64,000 nucleotides of DNA from the NCBI GenBank assembly GCA_016787225.1, contig JAEUUY010000030.1, forward strand, positions 62,001 through 126,000, given 5' to 3'. The position numbers and the translations under genes were made by a program. Numbering within the stretch: position 1 is the first letter of the stretch; each line of letters opens with the position of its first letter. The notes below the pieces were generated by a model. It saw nothing but the letters and a program-made list of their open reading frames with translations, ran no database searches and was not told where the DNA came from. The DNA comes from Chitinophagales bacterium. Lineage in GTDB: Bacteria; Bacteroidota; Bacteroidia; Chitinophagales; JADJOU01. Positions 33,705-42,161 of this stretch are shown piece by piece.

Positions 33705-36092
33705 TTAATTACGTAATGGTTTTCCTGATGTCAATATACTCTGCATTCTTTCCAAGGTTTTTTTCTCACCACAGAGGGATAAAAATGCTTCTCTTTCCAA
33801 ATCCAAAAGATATTGTTCACTCACTCGTGTTGGCTCGGATAAATCTCCACCGCACAATACATAGGCTAGTTTTTTAGAAATGAGTGCATCGTGTTCGCTG
33901 GCATATCTTCCTACTTGAAATGAGGCTATACCCGCATAGAGAGCTGCCAATCCTGTTCGTCCCAAGACCAAAATATCTTCTCGCATCATGGGTTTTGTAT
34001 AGCCCGCGTCATATAGCTCCAAGGCTTTTTCTTTCGCAGCAGCTATGGCTCTATCCGGATTGATGACGACAAAGTCTTTCCTCGCATCAAAGATTCCTAT
34101 ATCAAATGCTTCATAGGCTGAGGTAGCTGTTTTGGCGGTAGCTATTGCGGTGAAGCGCTCACTTAATTTTGGAATCCAAGTGTCTTCAGCACCAAAACTA
34201 TCCGACAATCTTAATGCAAATTCTTTCGTACCACCTCCACCCGGGATGACGCCAACGCCTACTTCGACTAGACCAATATAGGTCTCTGCCGCTGCGGCAC
34301 AGGCATCGGTATGCATAGACATTTCACAACCACCACCGAGTGTCAAGCCATGTGGTGCAGCGACCACAGGGATAGAACTATAGCGCAGACGCATAACGGT
34401 ATTCTGAAAATAACGAATGGCAAAATTTAACTCATCCCACTCTTGCTCTACAGCCTGCATCAATACCATTGCTAGATTAGCTCCTGCGGAGAAATTAGGG
34501 GCATTATTTCCCAATACTACTCCTTTCCATCCCTGAGTCTCGGCGATATCAATAGCTTTATTAATTCCTTCTAAAACCTCTCCACCTATCGTATTCATCT
34601 TGGTCTGAAACTCTACACACATTACTCCATCACCTATATCATGCACGGTGCATCCTGTATTTTTAAAAATAGGAGTTTGACCTCGCTTATGATCTAAGAT
34701 TATGAAACTTTCTCGACCTGGAACTATTTGATAAGACTTATTAGCTATGTCATAATAATACTGTACACCATTTTCTATTTTATAAAATGAGGTATGACCA
34801 TTTGCTACCATTTCTTCTACCCACGAGGCAGGTTGATGACCCATTTCTTTCATCAGTGCCAACACACTTTCCATACCCAATATATCCCAATGCTCGAAAG
34901 GTCCGATATCCCATCCGAAGCCTGTCTTCATGGCATCGTCTATTCGATAGAGTTCATCTGAAATCTCCGGAATCCGATGCGATACATATTCAAAGATAGC
35001 ATAGTTCAGTTTATTGAGAAATTCAGCAGCTTTATCTTTTCCTTTGGCGAGTATTTTCAATCGAGCACGCAAGGAGTCTACTAATTTGGCTTCGCCTACT
35101 GAAGCAAATTTAGTCTTCTCACTTGCTTTATATTCCAAAGTATTGAGGTCTAACTCTAAAATGACTTTCTTGCCATCAATTGTTGTCTTCTTATAAAAAC
35201 CTTGTCCTGTCTTATCTCCTAGCCATTTGTTTTCTTCCATTTTTAGCACATAGTTGGGCACTTGGAAGGTGTCTCTGGCTGAATCATTGGGACAATATTC
35301 ATAAACACCTTTTGCTACTTTGATAAGTGTATCCAGACCTACTACATCTGCGGTTCTAAATGTTGCAGACTTAGGTTTTCCTATTAATGGACCTGTCAGA
35401 GAGTCTATTTCTGATACGGAAAGCCCCATTTCTTGTTGCAATTTGAAAATTGCCGCCATAGAAAATACTCCGACTCTATTCGCTATAAATGCTGGCGTAT
35501 CTTTACACAGAACAGGAGTTTTACCTAAAAATTTATCCGCATAATATTCAAAAAATTGAATAACTTCTTTGTCTGTATGTGCGGATGGAATGATTTCAAA
35601 TAATCTTAGATATCGAGGTGGATTGAAAAAATGTGTTCCACAAAAATATTTTTTAAAGTCATCGCTGCGACCTTGAATCAGCATATTGATAGGAATACCC
35701 GAAGTATTTGATGTAATAAGGGTTCCTAACTTTCTATGTTGCTCTACTTTTTCAAATAATTGTTGTTTGATATCCAACCGCTCTACTACAGCTTCTATGA
35801 CCCAATCGCAATCTTTAATTTCGGCGAGGTTGTCTTCAAAATTTCCAGTTTTAATTCTCGAAGCAAATGAAAATTTATAAATAGGAGATGGATTAGATTT
35901 CAAAGCTGCTTGAAGTGCTCCATTTACCAGAGCATTGCGCTTGGCAGGATTTTTTTTATCTTCTTCTTTCAAGTCAGCTGGAACTATATCCAGCAATAAT
36001 ACTTGCAGACCTACATTTGCAAAATGACAGGCTATTCTTGAGCCCATAACACCTGAACCTAATACAGCAACTTTTTTAATCGAACGAGACAT
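33705..36092 (-). CDS. fadN: 3-hydroxyacyl-CoA dehydrogenase / enoyl-CoA hydratase (FadN-type)
   Basis: A 795-residue bifunctional protein. The N-terminal NAD-binding part begins KKVAVLGSGVMGSRIACHFANVG, with HFFNPPRYLRLFEIIPS and the helical domain after it. The C-terminal crotonase-like domain (from about 470) has GNNAPNFSAGANLAMVL and APHGLTLGGGCEMSMHTDA. This order, dehydrogenase first and hydratase last, and the length fit Bacillus FadN rather than E. coli FadB. Confidence 0.94.
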   Translation of the reverse strand: MSRSIKKVAVLGSGVMGSRIACHFANVGLQVLLLDIVPADLKEEDKKNPAKRNALVNGALQAALKSNPSPIYKFSFASRIKTGNFEDNLAEIKDCDWVIEAVVERLDIKQQLFEKVEQHRKLGTLITSNTSGIPINMLIQGRSDDFKKYFCGTHFFNPPRYLRLFEIIPSAHTDKEVIQFFEYYADKFLGKTPVLCKDTPAFIANRVGVFSMAAIFKLQQEMGLSVSEIDSLTGPLIGKPKSATFRTADVVGLDTLIKVAKGVYEYCPNDSARDTFQVPNYVLKMEENKWLGDKTGQGFYKKTTIDGKKVILELDLNTLEYKASEKTKFASVGEAKLVDSLRARLKILAKGKDKAAEFLNKLNYAIFEYVSHRIPEISDELYRIDDAMKTGFGWDIGPFEHWDILGMESVLALMKEMGHQPASWVEEMVANGHTSFYKIENGVQYYYDIANKSYQIVPGRESFIILDHKRGQTPIFKNTGCTVHDIGDGVMCVEFQTKMNTIGGEVLEGINKAIDIAETQGWKGVVLGNNAPNFSAGANLAMVLMQAVEQEWDELNFAIRYFQNTVMRLRYSSIPVVAAPHGLTLGGGCEMSMHTDACAAAAETYIGLVEVGVGVIPGGGGTKEFALRLSDSFGAEDTWIPKLSERFTAIATAKTATSAYEAFDIGIFDARKDFVVINPDRAIAAAKEKALELYDAGYTKPMMREDILVLGRTGLAALYAGIASFQVGRYASEHDALISKKLAYVLCGGDLSEPTRVSEQYLLDLEREAFLSLCGEKKTLERMQSILTSGKPLRN

Positions 36093-36176
36093 ACCGTTTT
36101 TAGTTTATAGTTATTAGTTTATTTAGTTGATAATTTTTATTGTGTTTAGTCGCAGTAGTCAGTTAAAAGTGATTTT

Positions 36177-36194
36177 TTTCAAATTATCTCATCA
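36177..36194. repeat. Direct repeat, copy 1
   Basis: tttcaaattatctcatca occurs here and again, identical, at 36253-36270. It belongs to the gatgatga/tttgaaaatg family of dispersed repeats. Confidence 0.7.
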
Positions 36195-36252
36195 TCACAT
36201 TATTAAATTATCACATGGACTCATAACCCAAGATAACACATAAAACTATCAT

Positions 36253-36270
36253 TTTCAAATTATCTCATCA
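36253..36270. repeat. Direct repeat, copy 2, overlapping the marR 3' end
   Basis: An identical 18-nt copy of 36177-36194. The marR stop codon and its last codons (DEII) lie inside the copy. Confidence 0.7.
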
Positions 36271-36707
36271 ACATCGTCTTCCAATTTCTCCTGCGCCAAC
36301 GCTTGTATTTTGTTTAATGCGGACACGAGTACATTCATTTCTTCATTGGTGAGGGCATCATTGACTCGTTGCTGAAAATCTAAGACATGTTTTTTAGAGA
36401 GGTCACGCATTTTCAAACCTTTTTCTGTGAGCTTAATTATCACACTACGTCTATCTTTTTTACTGCCCTCTCTTCTAATTAGTCCTTCATTTTCTAGTTT
36501 TATTAAGGTTCGTGAAAGACTCGTCGGCTCTATACCCATCTTTGGACCTAAACTCATACTGAGCGAGCCTTCTTTAGGATCAATAGATAACAGTGTAAAC
36601 GCGGTAACCATCGTGGCATCAAAGTTTGACGCTTGTTCGTTGTACATCTTGGCTACTGCATTCCATGTAGTACGTAAAAGATAGTCAATAGTTACCTTAT
36701 TATTCAT
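36255..36707 (-). CDS. MarR family transcriptional regulator
   Basis: A 150-residue protein with a winged helix: SLSMSLGPKMGIEPTSLSRTLIKLENEGLIRREGSKKDRRSVIIKLTEKG contains the recognition helix and the wing. MarR proteins dimerise and respond to small ligands; the position directly upstream of fadN-fadA-fadE suggests acyl-CoA sensing, in a place where other bacteria use FadR or TetR types. Its own start overlaps a palindromic operator region, consistent with autoregulation. Confidence 0.88.
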   Translation of the reverse strand: MNNKVTIDYLLRTTWNAVAKMYNEQASNFDATMVTAFTLLSIDPKEGSLSMSLGPKMGIEPTSLSRTLIKLENEGLIRREGSKKDRRSVIIKLTEKGLKMRDLSKKHVLDFQQRVNDALTNEEMNVLVSALNKIQALAQEKLEDDVDEII

Positions 36708-36712
36708 TAATA

Positions 36713-36755
36713 CAAAGATAAGACAATTTTCTTATGCATGCATATATTATGCATA
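36713..36755 (-). promoter_or_regulatory. marR promoter and palindromic operator candidate
   Basis: On the minus strand tatctttg (plus 36713-36720) is a TAnnTTTG box 5 nt before the marR ATG, so the mRNA is nearly leaderless. Immediately upstream lie the perfect palindrome tatgcatgcata (36733-36744) and a second tatgcata (36748-36755), centres 13 nt apart, overlapping where the upstream element would be. This is the position expected for a repressor operator. Confidence 0.6.
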
Positions 36756-36796
36756 CATTATTTATTAAATATTGTTAAATCGCGGGTTATTAAGGC

Positions 36797-37867
36797 TTAT
36801 ACGCCTAGCACGCTTTCTAAATAGGCGATATCTTCCATACTATTTGCAGGGAAATTGGAGAAGCGAAGTTGGGTTTCTTTATAAGGACTATATCCCGAAC
36901 TTGGCTTAATATAATGACGCTCTAAATGCTGTAACACCTGGGACTTTTTCTTTATGAATTCTGTTACTATAACAGTATCAGAGCCAAATTTATCTGAATT
37001 GATAAGTTTAAGATATTGATTGTTAGTAAAAATCTTATGCAATCTCTCCTTTTTATTCATCAACTCTAAGACGAGTTGTTCTCTTCCAATTTTATTCAAA
37101 GACTCCGCCACTTTGGATATCAAGTAAACTCCTAAAATATTCGGCGTAGAAGGTGTTTGAAAATTCTCATAATTAGTCAAATAGTCAGCCAAGGTATTAT
37201 GAGCTCCTTTACCTAAATTTAATTTTCGTTCGGCTAGCTGCTTCGCTAGGTATTTATTAATAATAAATATGCCTAAACCCGCAGGTAAACCAAAAGCTTT
37301 TTGACTAGAGAAAAAACAAATATCTACCAATGAAAAGTCAAGCTGTACCAATGGTGCAGAGCTTACGGTATCCACAGCTAGTATCATATTAGGATAACGT
37401 ATCTTTACTTGATGAATAAATTCTTCGGACGTCTTGATGCCTGTGCTCGTCTCATTGTGGGTCATACAGATTAATTCTGTCTCTGCAGATATAATTGGAA
37501 GCGATGAAAATCCTTCTCCGAAGGGAACTTCCACCTTATAAGCATGGATACCTAAGCGCAAAGCATAATCAAAGAACTTCTTAGAGAAGGAGCCATTGAC
37601 AAAATGGAAACTAGAATTTTGAACACAATTTTGTAGTATTCGTTCCATGATTTCAGAACCCGAACTAGCTATGAAAATGGCATGAGTTGATGGAATATTC
37701 ATCAAATGACGAAGTTCATGGTCTAAATTCTTATAGATATTCTGAAAATCGGAACTTCTATGATAGATAGAGCCTAGTCCTAAATCAAAAAAATCTTGAG
37801 TCCATTGACCTACACTAGGATAAATAGCTGCTGGACCGACCGTGAAATATCGTGTATTAGGTTTCAT
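36797..37867 (-). CDS. Class V aminotransferase, phosphoserine-aminotransferase-like
   Basis: A 356-residue PLP enzyme. The N-terminus (NTRYFTVGPAAIYP) resembles SerC (xFxxGPaxlP), with IYHRSSDFQ after it. The PLP-binding lysine is in CFFSSQKAFGLPAGLG, and the aspartate of AVDTVSSAP contacts the cofactor. It is cotranscribed with the SerB-like phosphatase (11-nt overlap), so serine synthesis is likely, though SerA is not seen here and other class V activities are possible. Confidence 0.8.
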   Translation of the reverse strand: MKPNTRYFTVGPAAIYPSVGQWTQDFFDLGLGSIYHRSSDFQNIYKNLDHELRHLMNIPSTHAIFIASSGSEIMERILQNCVQNSSFHFVNGSFSKKFFDYALRLGIHAYKVEVPFGEGFSSLPIISAETELICMTHNETSTGIKTSEEFIHQVKIRYPNMILAVDTVSSAPLVQLDFSLVDICFFSSQKAFGLPAGLGIFIINKYLAKQLAERKLNLGKGAHNTLADYLTNYENFQTPSTPNILGVYLISKVAESLNKIGREQLVLELMNKKERLHKIFTNNQYLKLINSDKFGSDTVIVTEFIKKKSQVLQHLERHYIKPSSGYSPYKETQLRFSNFPANSMEDIAYLESVLGV

Positions 37868-38513
37868 GATGTCTTTGAATAAAATCTACTACTTCATTGA
37901 AATTTTTACATTCGGCATCTGCTTGTTTTACTACGTTTTCTCTATAAATTGTTTCCGTAAAAGCTAGAAAATAATTGGCAGCACCTTCTAATTTTACTTC
38001 CAAATCTGTATAGCCATCACCAACAATATAAACAGGTTTTTCAAGATTTAGGCTTTTAATTACTCTCGGCTTTCCTAGAGTCTGAGACACAAGTATTTTC
38101 TCATCGAACCCTGCAATTTCTTCTCCATAATATACAAAACGATTCGCTATAATGTTCTCTTTTGCAAAGCCGATGTATTCACATATAGGAGCAACATACT
38201 CTATGAATCCACCAGACAAGACATACATATTCTGCCGTGAGGTCTTAAGATGGTCTTTTATCGCTTCAATACTAGGTGAAATAAGCGAAAATAGCTGTTC
38301 GATAAGTAAAGCGATATCTTTCTTTTGGGCATGAAGAATAGCCAAACGTGACTGCAACGAAGCCTGCATAGTGATATGACCCATCATTCCTTTATTAGTT
38401 ATACTCCGAATTTTGACGATTCTACTAGGATCCTCTCCACAACAAATTTCTGCTAAAATGTCTAAACCTTCGGCTCGAATCAAAGTACTATCAAAATCAA
38501 AAATTAAATTCAC
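37857..38513 (-). CDS. HAD-family phosphoserine-phosphatase-like protein
   Basis: A 218-residue HAD phosphatase: catalytic DFDSTL (Asp6, Asp8), motif II in YVLSGGF, the lysine loop near KPRVIKSL and the metal-binding VGDGYTDLEVK. These are the SerB motifs. The start is GTG at 38513, 4 nt after a TAnnTTTG box, so the transcript is probably leaderless. It overlaps the downstream aminotransferase gene by 11 nt. Confidence 0.85.
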   Translation of the reverse strand: MNLIFDFDSTLIRAEGLDILAEICCGEDPSRIVKIRSITNKGMMGHITMQASLQSRLAILHAQKKDIALLIEQLFSLISPSIEAIKDHLKTSRQNMYVLSGGFIEYVAPICEYIGFAKENIIANRFVYYGEEIAGFDEKILVSQTLGKPRVIKSLNLEKPVYIVGDGYTDLEVKLEGAANYFLAFTETIYRENVVKQADAECKNFNEVVDFIQRHHET

Positions 38514-38517
38514 CTTT

Positions 38518-38525
38518 CAAAGATA
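38518..38525 (-). promoter_or_regulatory. serB-like gene promoter -7 box
   Basis: The minus strand reads tatctttg, 4 nt before the GTG start codon, predicting a leaderless or near-leaderless mRNA. Confidence 0.6.
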
Positions 38526-38535
38526 AGCATAAAAA

Positions 38536-38560
38536 AAAGACTGCTATCAAAGCAGTCTTT
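38536..38560 (-). terminator. Terminator of tRNA-Gln
   Basis: A perfect 9-bp stem (aaagactgc/gcagtcttt, loop of 7) is followed on the minus strand by a U run (plus-strand A tract 38531-38538). It lies 8 nt from the tRNA 3' end. Confidence 0.9.
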
Positions 38561-38567
38561 AAAAATG

Positions 38568-38638
38568 TTGACCCATAAGGATTCGAACCTTAACAGACAG
38601 AACCAAAATCTGTAGTGCTACCGTTACACCATGGGTCA
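38568..38638 (-). tRNA. tRNA-Gln (anticodon UUG)
   Basis: The minus strand gives a cloverleaf with acceptor arms tgaccca/tgggtca, the D-arm region ggtgtaacggtagc, an anticodon arm cagattttggttctg whose loop reads UUG, and a T arm aaggttcgaatcctt. The CCA end is not encoded. It decodes CAA, and CAG by wobble. The gene has its own promoter and terminator. Confidence 0.95.
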
Positions 38639-38654
38639 CTATAAAAATGGAGTG

Positions 38655-38662
38655 CAAATATA
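38655..38662 (-). promoter_or_regulatory. tRNA-Gln promoter -7 box
   Basis: The minus strand reads tatatttg, 16 nt upstream of the tRNA 5' end. Confidence 0.6.
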
Positions 38663-38689
38663 TATAAAATGCATCAAGCCATAAAAAAA

Positions 38690-38715
38690 AAATGCACCGC
38701 CAAAGCAGTGCATTT
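38690..38715 (-). terminator. Terminator after gldN
   Basis: An 8-bp stem (aaatgcac/gtgcattt) with a loop of ten bases, two of which can pair further, followed on the minus strand by a U run (plus-strand A tract 38683-38692). It ends the gldKLMN transcript 20 nt after the gldN stop. Confidence 0.85.
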
Positions 38716-38734
38716 GAATAATTAAAGATAAATT

Positions 38735-39586
38735 TTAATACTCCCAAAAATCACTCTCCTTATCTCTGATTTCATTGTGAATTCTATCCGATTCGTACAA
38801 TAAATCTAGATTCGTGGCATAGGCATCTATTCTTCTATCAAAAACATTGGATTCCTTCATAATGTAGCTATTGAAGTATCTCATTTCGAAAATATCCTCC
38901 CAACTTGTGGTATTGGCATCATTTTTAATGTTATATACTTGATTGGTCGCAAGAATTTTCCTGACATCTGGATAATAAACCCAATACATAGGAATATCAC
39001 CTACATAATCTCCATTTTCATTATATTTTTCACGCATGAAACTCATTCCTAATATTCTAACTAACATGGTAGAAGTCTCAATATCAAATAGCCAATCTTC
39101 TTTAATTCTAAGCTTCTTAACAGTTTCTGGATTAAAGGTATTAGCTGTTACTACTCTTTCCTCTACACCTGTTTCAAAATTAATCCTTGAAACCGTATCA
39201 ACTGAAGCACCTATTTGAGCAACATCTTGCACATTCATAGGCTCCTTAAATACTTCGCCAGCATCTGAGGCTGCATATACTTCAATTTCGCCTTTTTTAG
39301 CTGCTTCATGTATGATATTTACCAGACCCATTTTAGGATGAGCGAATGGCAGGTTTAACTTTTCTTGGAAATCTAAAACCCTCCAAACTCTCTTTTTCCA
39401 TTTAATATCAGCTTCTCTTAAATGGTCATAGGCAATTATTTCACGTTCTTTTAAGGTAACCTTTTCATAGGCCCCATCAAGCTTTTCTTCCAACTCATCG
39501 AGTGGAGCAGTCTCTGCTCCTCCTTCGGTCTGTGCATAAGACAAACTTAAAAACAATGAGAAACATACAAACAATAACTTTTTCAT
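38735..39586 (-). CDS. gldN: GldN/PorN, T9SS outer-membrane ring component
   Basis: A 283-residue secreted protein (signal peptide ending LSYAQ). The GldN domain is clear: KRVWRVLDFQEKLN, EDWLFDIETSTMLVRILGMS, PMYWVYYPDVRKIL and WEDIFEMRYFNSYI. GldN pairs with the lipoprotein GldK in periplasmic rings of the type IX secretion system. It is the last gene of the gldKLMN operon, 26 nt after gldM. Confidence 0.94.
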   Translation of the reverse strand: MKKLLFVCFSLFLSLSYAQTEGGAETAPLDELEEKLDGAYEKVTLKEREIIAYDHLREADIKWKKRVWRVLDFQEKLNLPFAHPKMGLVNIIHEAAKKGEIEVYAASDAGEVFKEPMNVQDVAQIGASVDTVSRINFETGVEERVVTANTFNPETVKKLRIKEDWLFDIETSTMLVRILGMSFMREKYNENGDYVGDIPMYWVYYPDVRKILATNQVYNIKNDANTTSWEDIFEMRYFNSYIMKESNVFDRRIDAYATNLDLLYESDRIHNEIRDKESDFWEY

Positions 39587-39612
39587 ATTTATAAGAGTTT
39601 AATTGTTAACGA

Positions 39613-41217
39613 TTACATTCTAATTTGAACAGACAAACCAGTAATCTTTCTCTGCGATCCATCTGGTCCTGTTACTTTTACATTTTCTATTAAAAACACA
39701 TCATTAGGTTTACAAGCATTTACAGCACTTGTCCAATCTTGACTAAATCTATCTCCTTGGCACTTTCCTTCCCTAAGATCACCATTTTTTGGCACATAGG
39801 TGAAATCAAAACTATTTACTGTAAATTTCGCATCAAAATCAAAATTTTCAAGTATAGCCTTTACACCTTGTTGAACTTGTAATGTACCTTTAGGTATTTT
39901 TCCACCCTTTATTGTTCCCCCTATGGTTGTTACAGGGTCAGGAACTCTTTTAACTCTAAATTTAAATGGTGTATTTTGTTTACCATCCGAAACAGTAATA
40001 GTAGATTCTCCAACTGTAGTGGCTCTCACGATATACTTACCAGGAGCAGACCTTGTGAGCGTAACGCCCCCACCACTAGCAGCTAATTTGGTTTTCTCAT
40101 CACCTGTTCCTGAAGAAACTGTAATCGGATTGTCAAGACCTATATAGAATACATTCATTTTATCCAGCATTAGCGCTGCACCAGAAGGCTGGCCTACAGT
40201 ATATGTAATTGTCTTATTTACACTTTTCTTCTCACCCTGAGGTGTTGTAAAGCTGATGTTTACGGGAACATTATATGTGTTTGAACCTCCAGCTGTCATC
40301 TTTTTAATCGCAACACCTTCCGTATTAAGAGGTATAGTAGCTCCACCTATTGTAATAGTAGGCTTTAATTTATCATTAAATGCCCCTACCCCAGCGGTAA
40401 TCTCTATCTCTTCCCCAGGCATACAATAAGTTGTATTTGCTGATGCTACAGCTGCAAATTGATCATATTCGACAACAACTTTACCAAGCTGATTTGCGCA
40501 ATAATTTGAAATTTCTCCCTCTGTATTCTTTATATCATTTTGTAACTTTGTCAGAATAGTGATCGCAGCTATTGCAGGTGTCTGATAGAAATTGCTCTTT
40601 GTCCAACCCTTAAAATTTTGCTCATATTTCTGTCCATATTTATCTCTTTCAGGGATAAATAAGTTTACAGGTAAATTTTTCTCAATAGCAGATATTTCAT
40701 TCATTACCCTATCTTTCACATTTGCATCGACATTGGCCGTCCTAAGTATAGCAATAACTTCTTTTTTATAACTTTCCATTTTATCATACAATTCCTTACC
40801 TCTCTTTTCTCCACCTGTTTGCGGTTCGATAAACAAACCTGTAGCTACATCTTGATCTCCTTCTTTAAATTGTTCCTCTCCATCAACAATTTTTTTATCT
40901 GCAGCTTTTTTTAAATCTTCTTTTAACCCTTCGATATAACTATATAAATTATCGGATTTAGTTTTAATCTGATCTGCTATAGGTTTCCAAATCGCTGCTT
41001 TCGCCGCTTGATTATTATCCTTCATTGCAGCATCAAGAATTGCGTAAGTTTCTTTATTTTTACCATTAAGAACTTCAATAGACTTACCTAGACTCCTATT
41101 TACAGTTTTAAAAGCATTTAAAATTTCTGCCGACACATTCATCGCCAAAAGAGCAGTCAATACAAGATACATCATGTTGATCATCTTCTGACGTGGTGAT
41201 AGCTTACCTCCTGCCAT
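39613..41217 (-). CDS. gldM: GldM/PorM, T9SS/gliding motor rotor component
   Basis: A 534-residue protein with one N-terminal membrane segment (KMINMMYLVLTALLAMNVSAEILNAF) and a long periplasmic part made of a helical D1 region and Ig-like beta domains (VVEYDQFAAVASANTTYCMPGEEIEI, IGGTIKGGKIPKGTLQV). Motor proteins GldL and GldM convert proton flow to movement. The conserved glutamate near the segment end lies in the visible SAEILN. Confidence 0.94.
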   Translation of the reverse strand: MAGGKLSPRQKMINMMYLVLTALLAMNVSAEILNAFKTVNRSLGKSIEVLNGKNKETYAILDAAMKDNNQAAKAAIWKPIADQIKTKSDNLYSYIEGLKEDLKKAADKKIVDGEEQFKEGDQDVATGLFIEPQTGGEKRGKELYDKMESYKKEVIAILRTANVDANVKDRVMNEISAIEKNLPVNLFIPERDKYGQKYEQNFKGWTKSNFYQTPAIAAITILTKLQNDIKNTEGEISNYCANQLGKVVVEYDQFAAVASANTTYCMPGEEIEITAGVGAFNDKLKPTITIGGATIPLNTEGVAIKKMTAGGSNTYNVPVNISFTTPQGEKKSVNKTITYTVGQPSGAALMLDKMNVFYIGLDNPITVSSGTGDEKTKLAASGGGVTLTRSAPGKYIVRATTVGESTITVSDGKQNTPFKFRVKRVPDPVTTIGGTIKGGKIPKGTLQVQQGVKAILENFDFDAKFTVNSFDFTYVPKNGDLREGKCQGDRFSQDWTSAVNACKPNDVFLIENVKVTGPDGSQRKITGLSVQIRM

Positions 41218-41284
41218 TTCTTATTATTTTTCTTTTTACCTAGTTAATAAATATTATTTCAAAAAATTATCCCACTGAATAAAT

Positions 41285-42109
41285 TTATGCTGTACGCATA
41301 GCTGTAAGCATTCCGCCATATATGTTATTCAATGAACTTAGGCTTTTAGAAAGGGCATTCATATTGTCTTTTAGATTCAAGGCATCATTCTTTGTAGATT
41401 CTAAACTCTCCATAGCCTCTGAAAGGTTACCTACAAATCTATTTAGATTTCTAATATGATTATTTGCATCCTGCAATTCTATCTGATATATAGAATTTAG
41501 CTGGGTTAAATTTTTGGTAACTAGTTGAATTTGTTCTTGATATTCTTGTGTACCTGCAGTAGAAATAGCTAAACTTTTAGCATTTTCCGCACTTTTCTCA
41601 AAGACTGTCTGCAGAGAAGCTAGAGAAGAAGAAGCATTACGAGCCGCTTCACTATAGCCTTCTGTTGCGTTGGCTACATCTGCTACGCTATTCATAGAAC
41701 TGATATTATTACTCAATTTTTCTAAATTTTCTCCCAATCTAGATAGCATATCATTATCAAAGTTCCCTTTAGATAAAGCATTATCTAAAGCCATTAGTGA
41801 CCCTCCAGCAGAGGCACCACCACCATAGGCACCACCACCTTCTCCATAGCCACCCTCGCCTTTAAAAACTTCAATAGAATTCTCATCCATAAGATGAGGA
41901 TATACTCTTTCCCACTGATAGTCTTCAAAGGTAGGCTCAAAAGCGGAGATTAAAAATATAAGTACCTCTGTACCCATTCCTGCAATAAGCATTTCATTAG
42001 CACCAGGCCAGTGCATGATTTTAAACAAGGCACCTAAAATCACAATAGCAGCACCAATTCCATAAGCCATTGCTATAATTTTCTTAAATCCGCCAACTTT
42101 TTTTGCCAT
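41285..42109 (-). CDS. gldL: GldL/PorL, T9SS/gliding motor stator component
   Basis: A 274-residue inner-membrane protein with two N-terminal membrane helices. The signature ALFKIMHWPGANEML marks GldL. A Gly/Tyr-rich linker follows (GEGGYGEGGGAYGGG), then a cytoplasmic coiled-coil region with many Asn and Leu residues. Together with GldM it powers type IX secretion and, in gliding species, motility. Confidence 0.95.
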   Translation of the reverse strand: MAKKVGGFKKIIAMAYGIGAAIVILGALFKIMHWPGANEMLIAGMGTEVLIFLISAFEPTFEDYQWERVYPHLMDENSIEVFKGEGGYGEGGGAYGGGASAGGSLMALDNALSKGNFDNDMLSRLGENLEKLSNNISSMNSVADVANATEGYSEAARNASSSLASLQTVFEKSAENAKSLAISTAGTQEYQEQIQLVTKNLTQLNSIYQIELQDANNHIRNLNRFVGNLSEAMESLESTKNDALNLKDNMNALSKSLSSLNNIYGGMLTAMRTA

Positions 42110-42161
42110 TTTACTTTATTATTTAATTTATTAGTTTATTTATAATTAGTTATTATTAATA

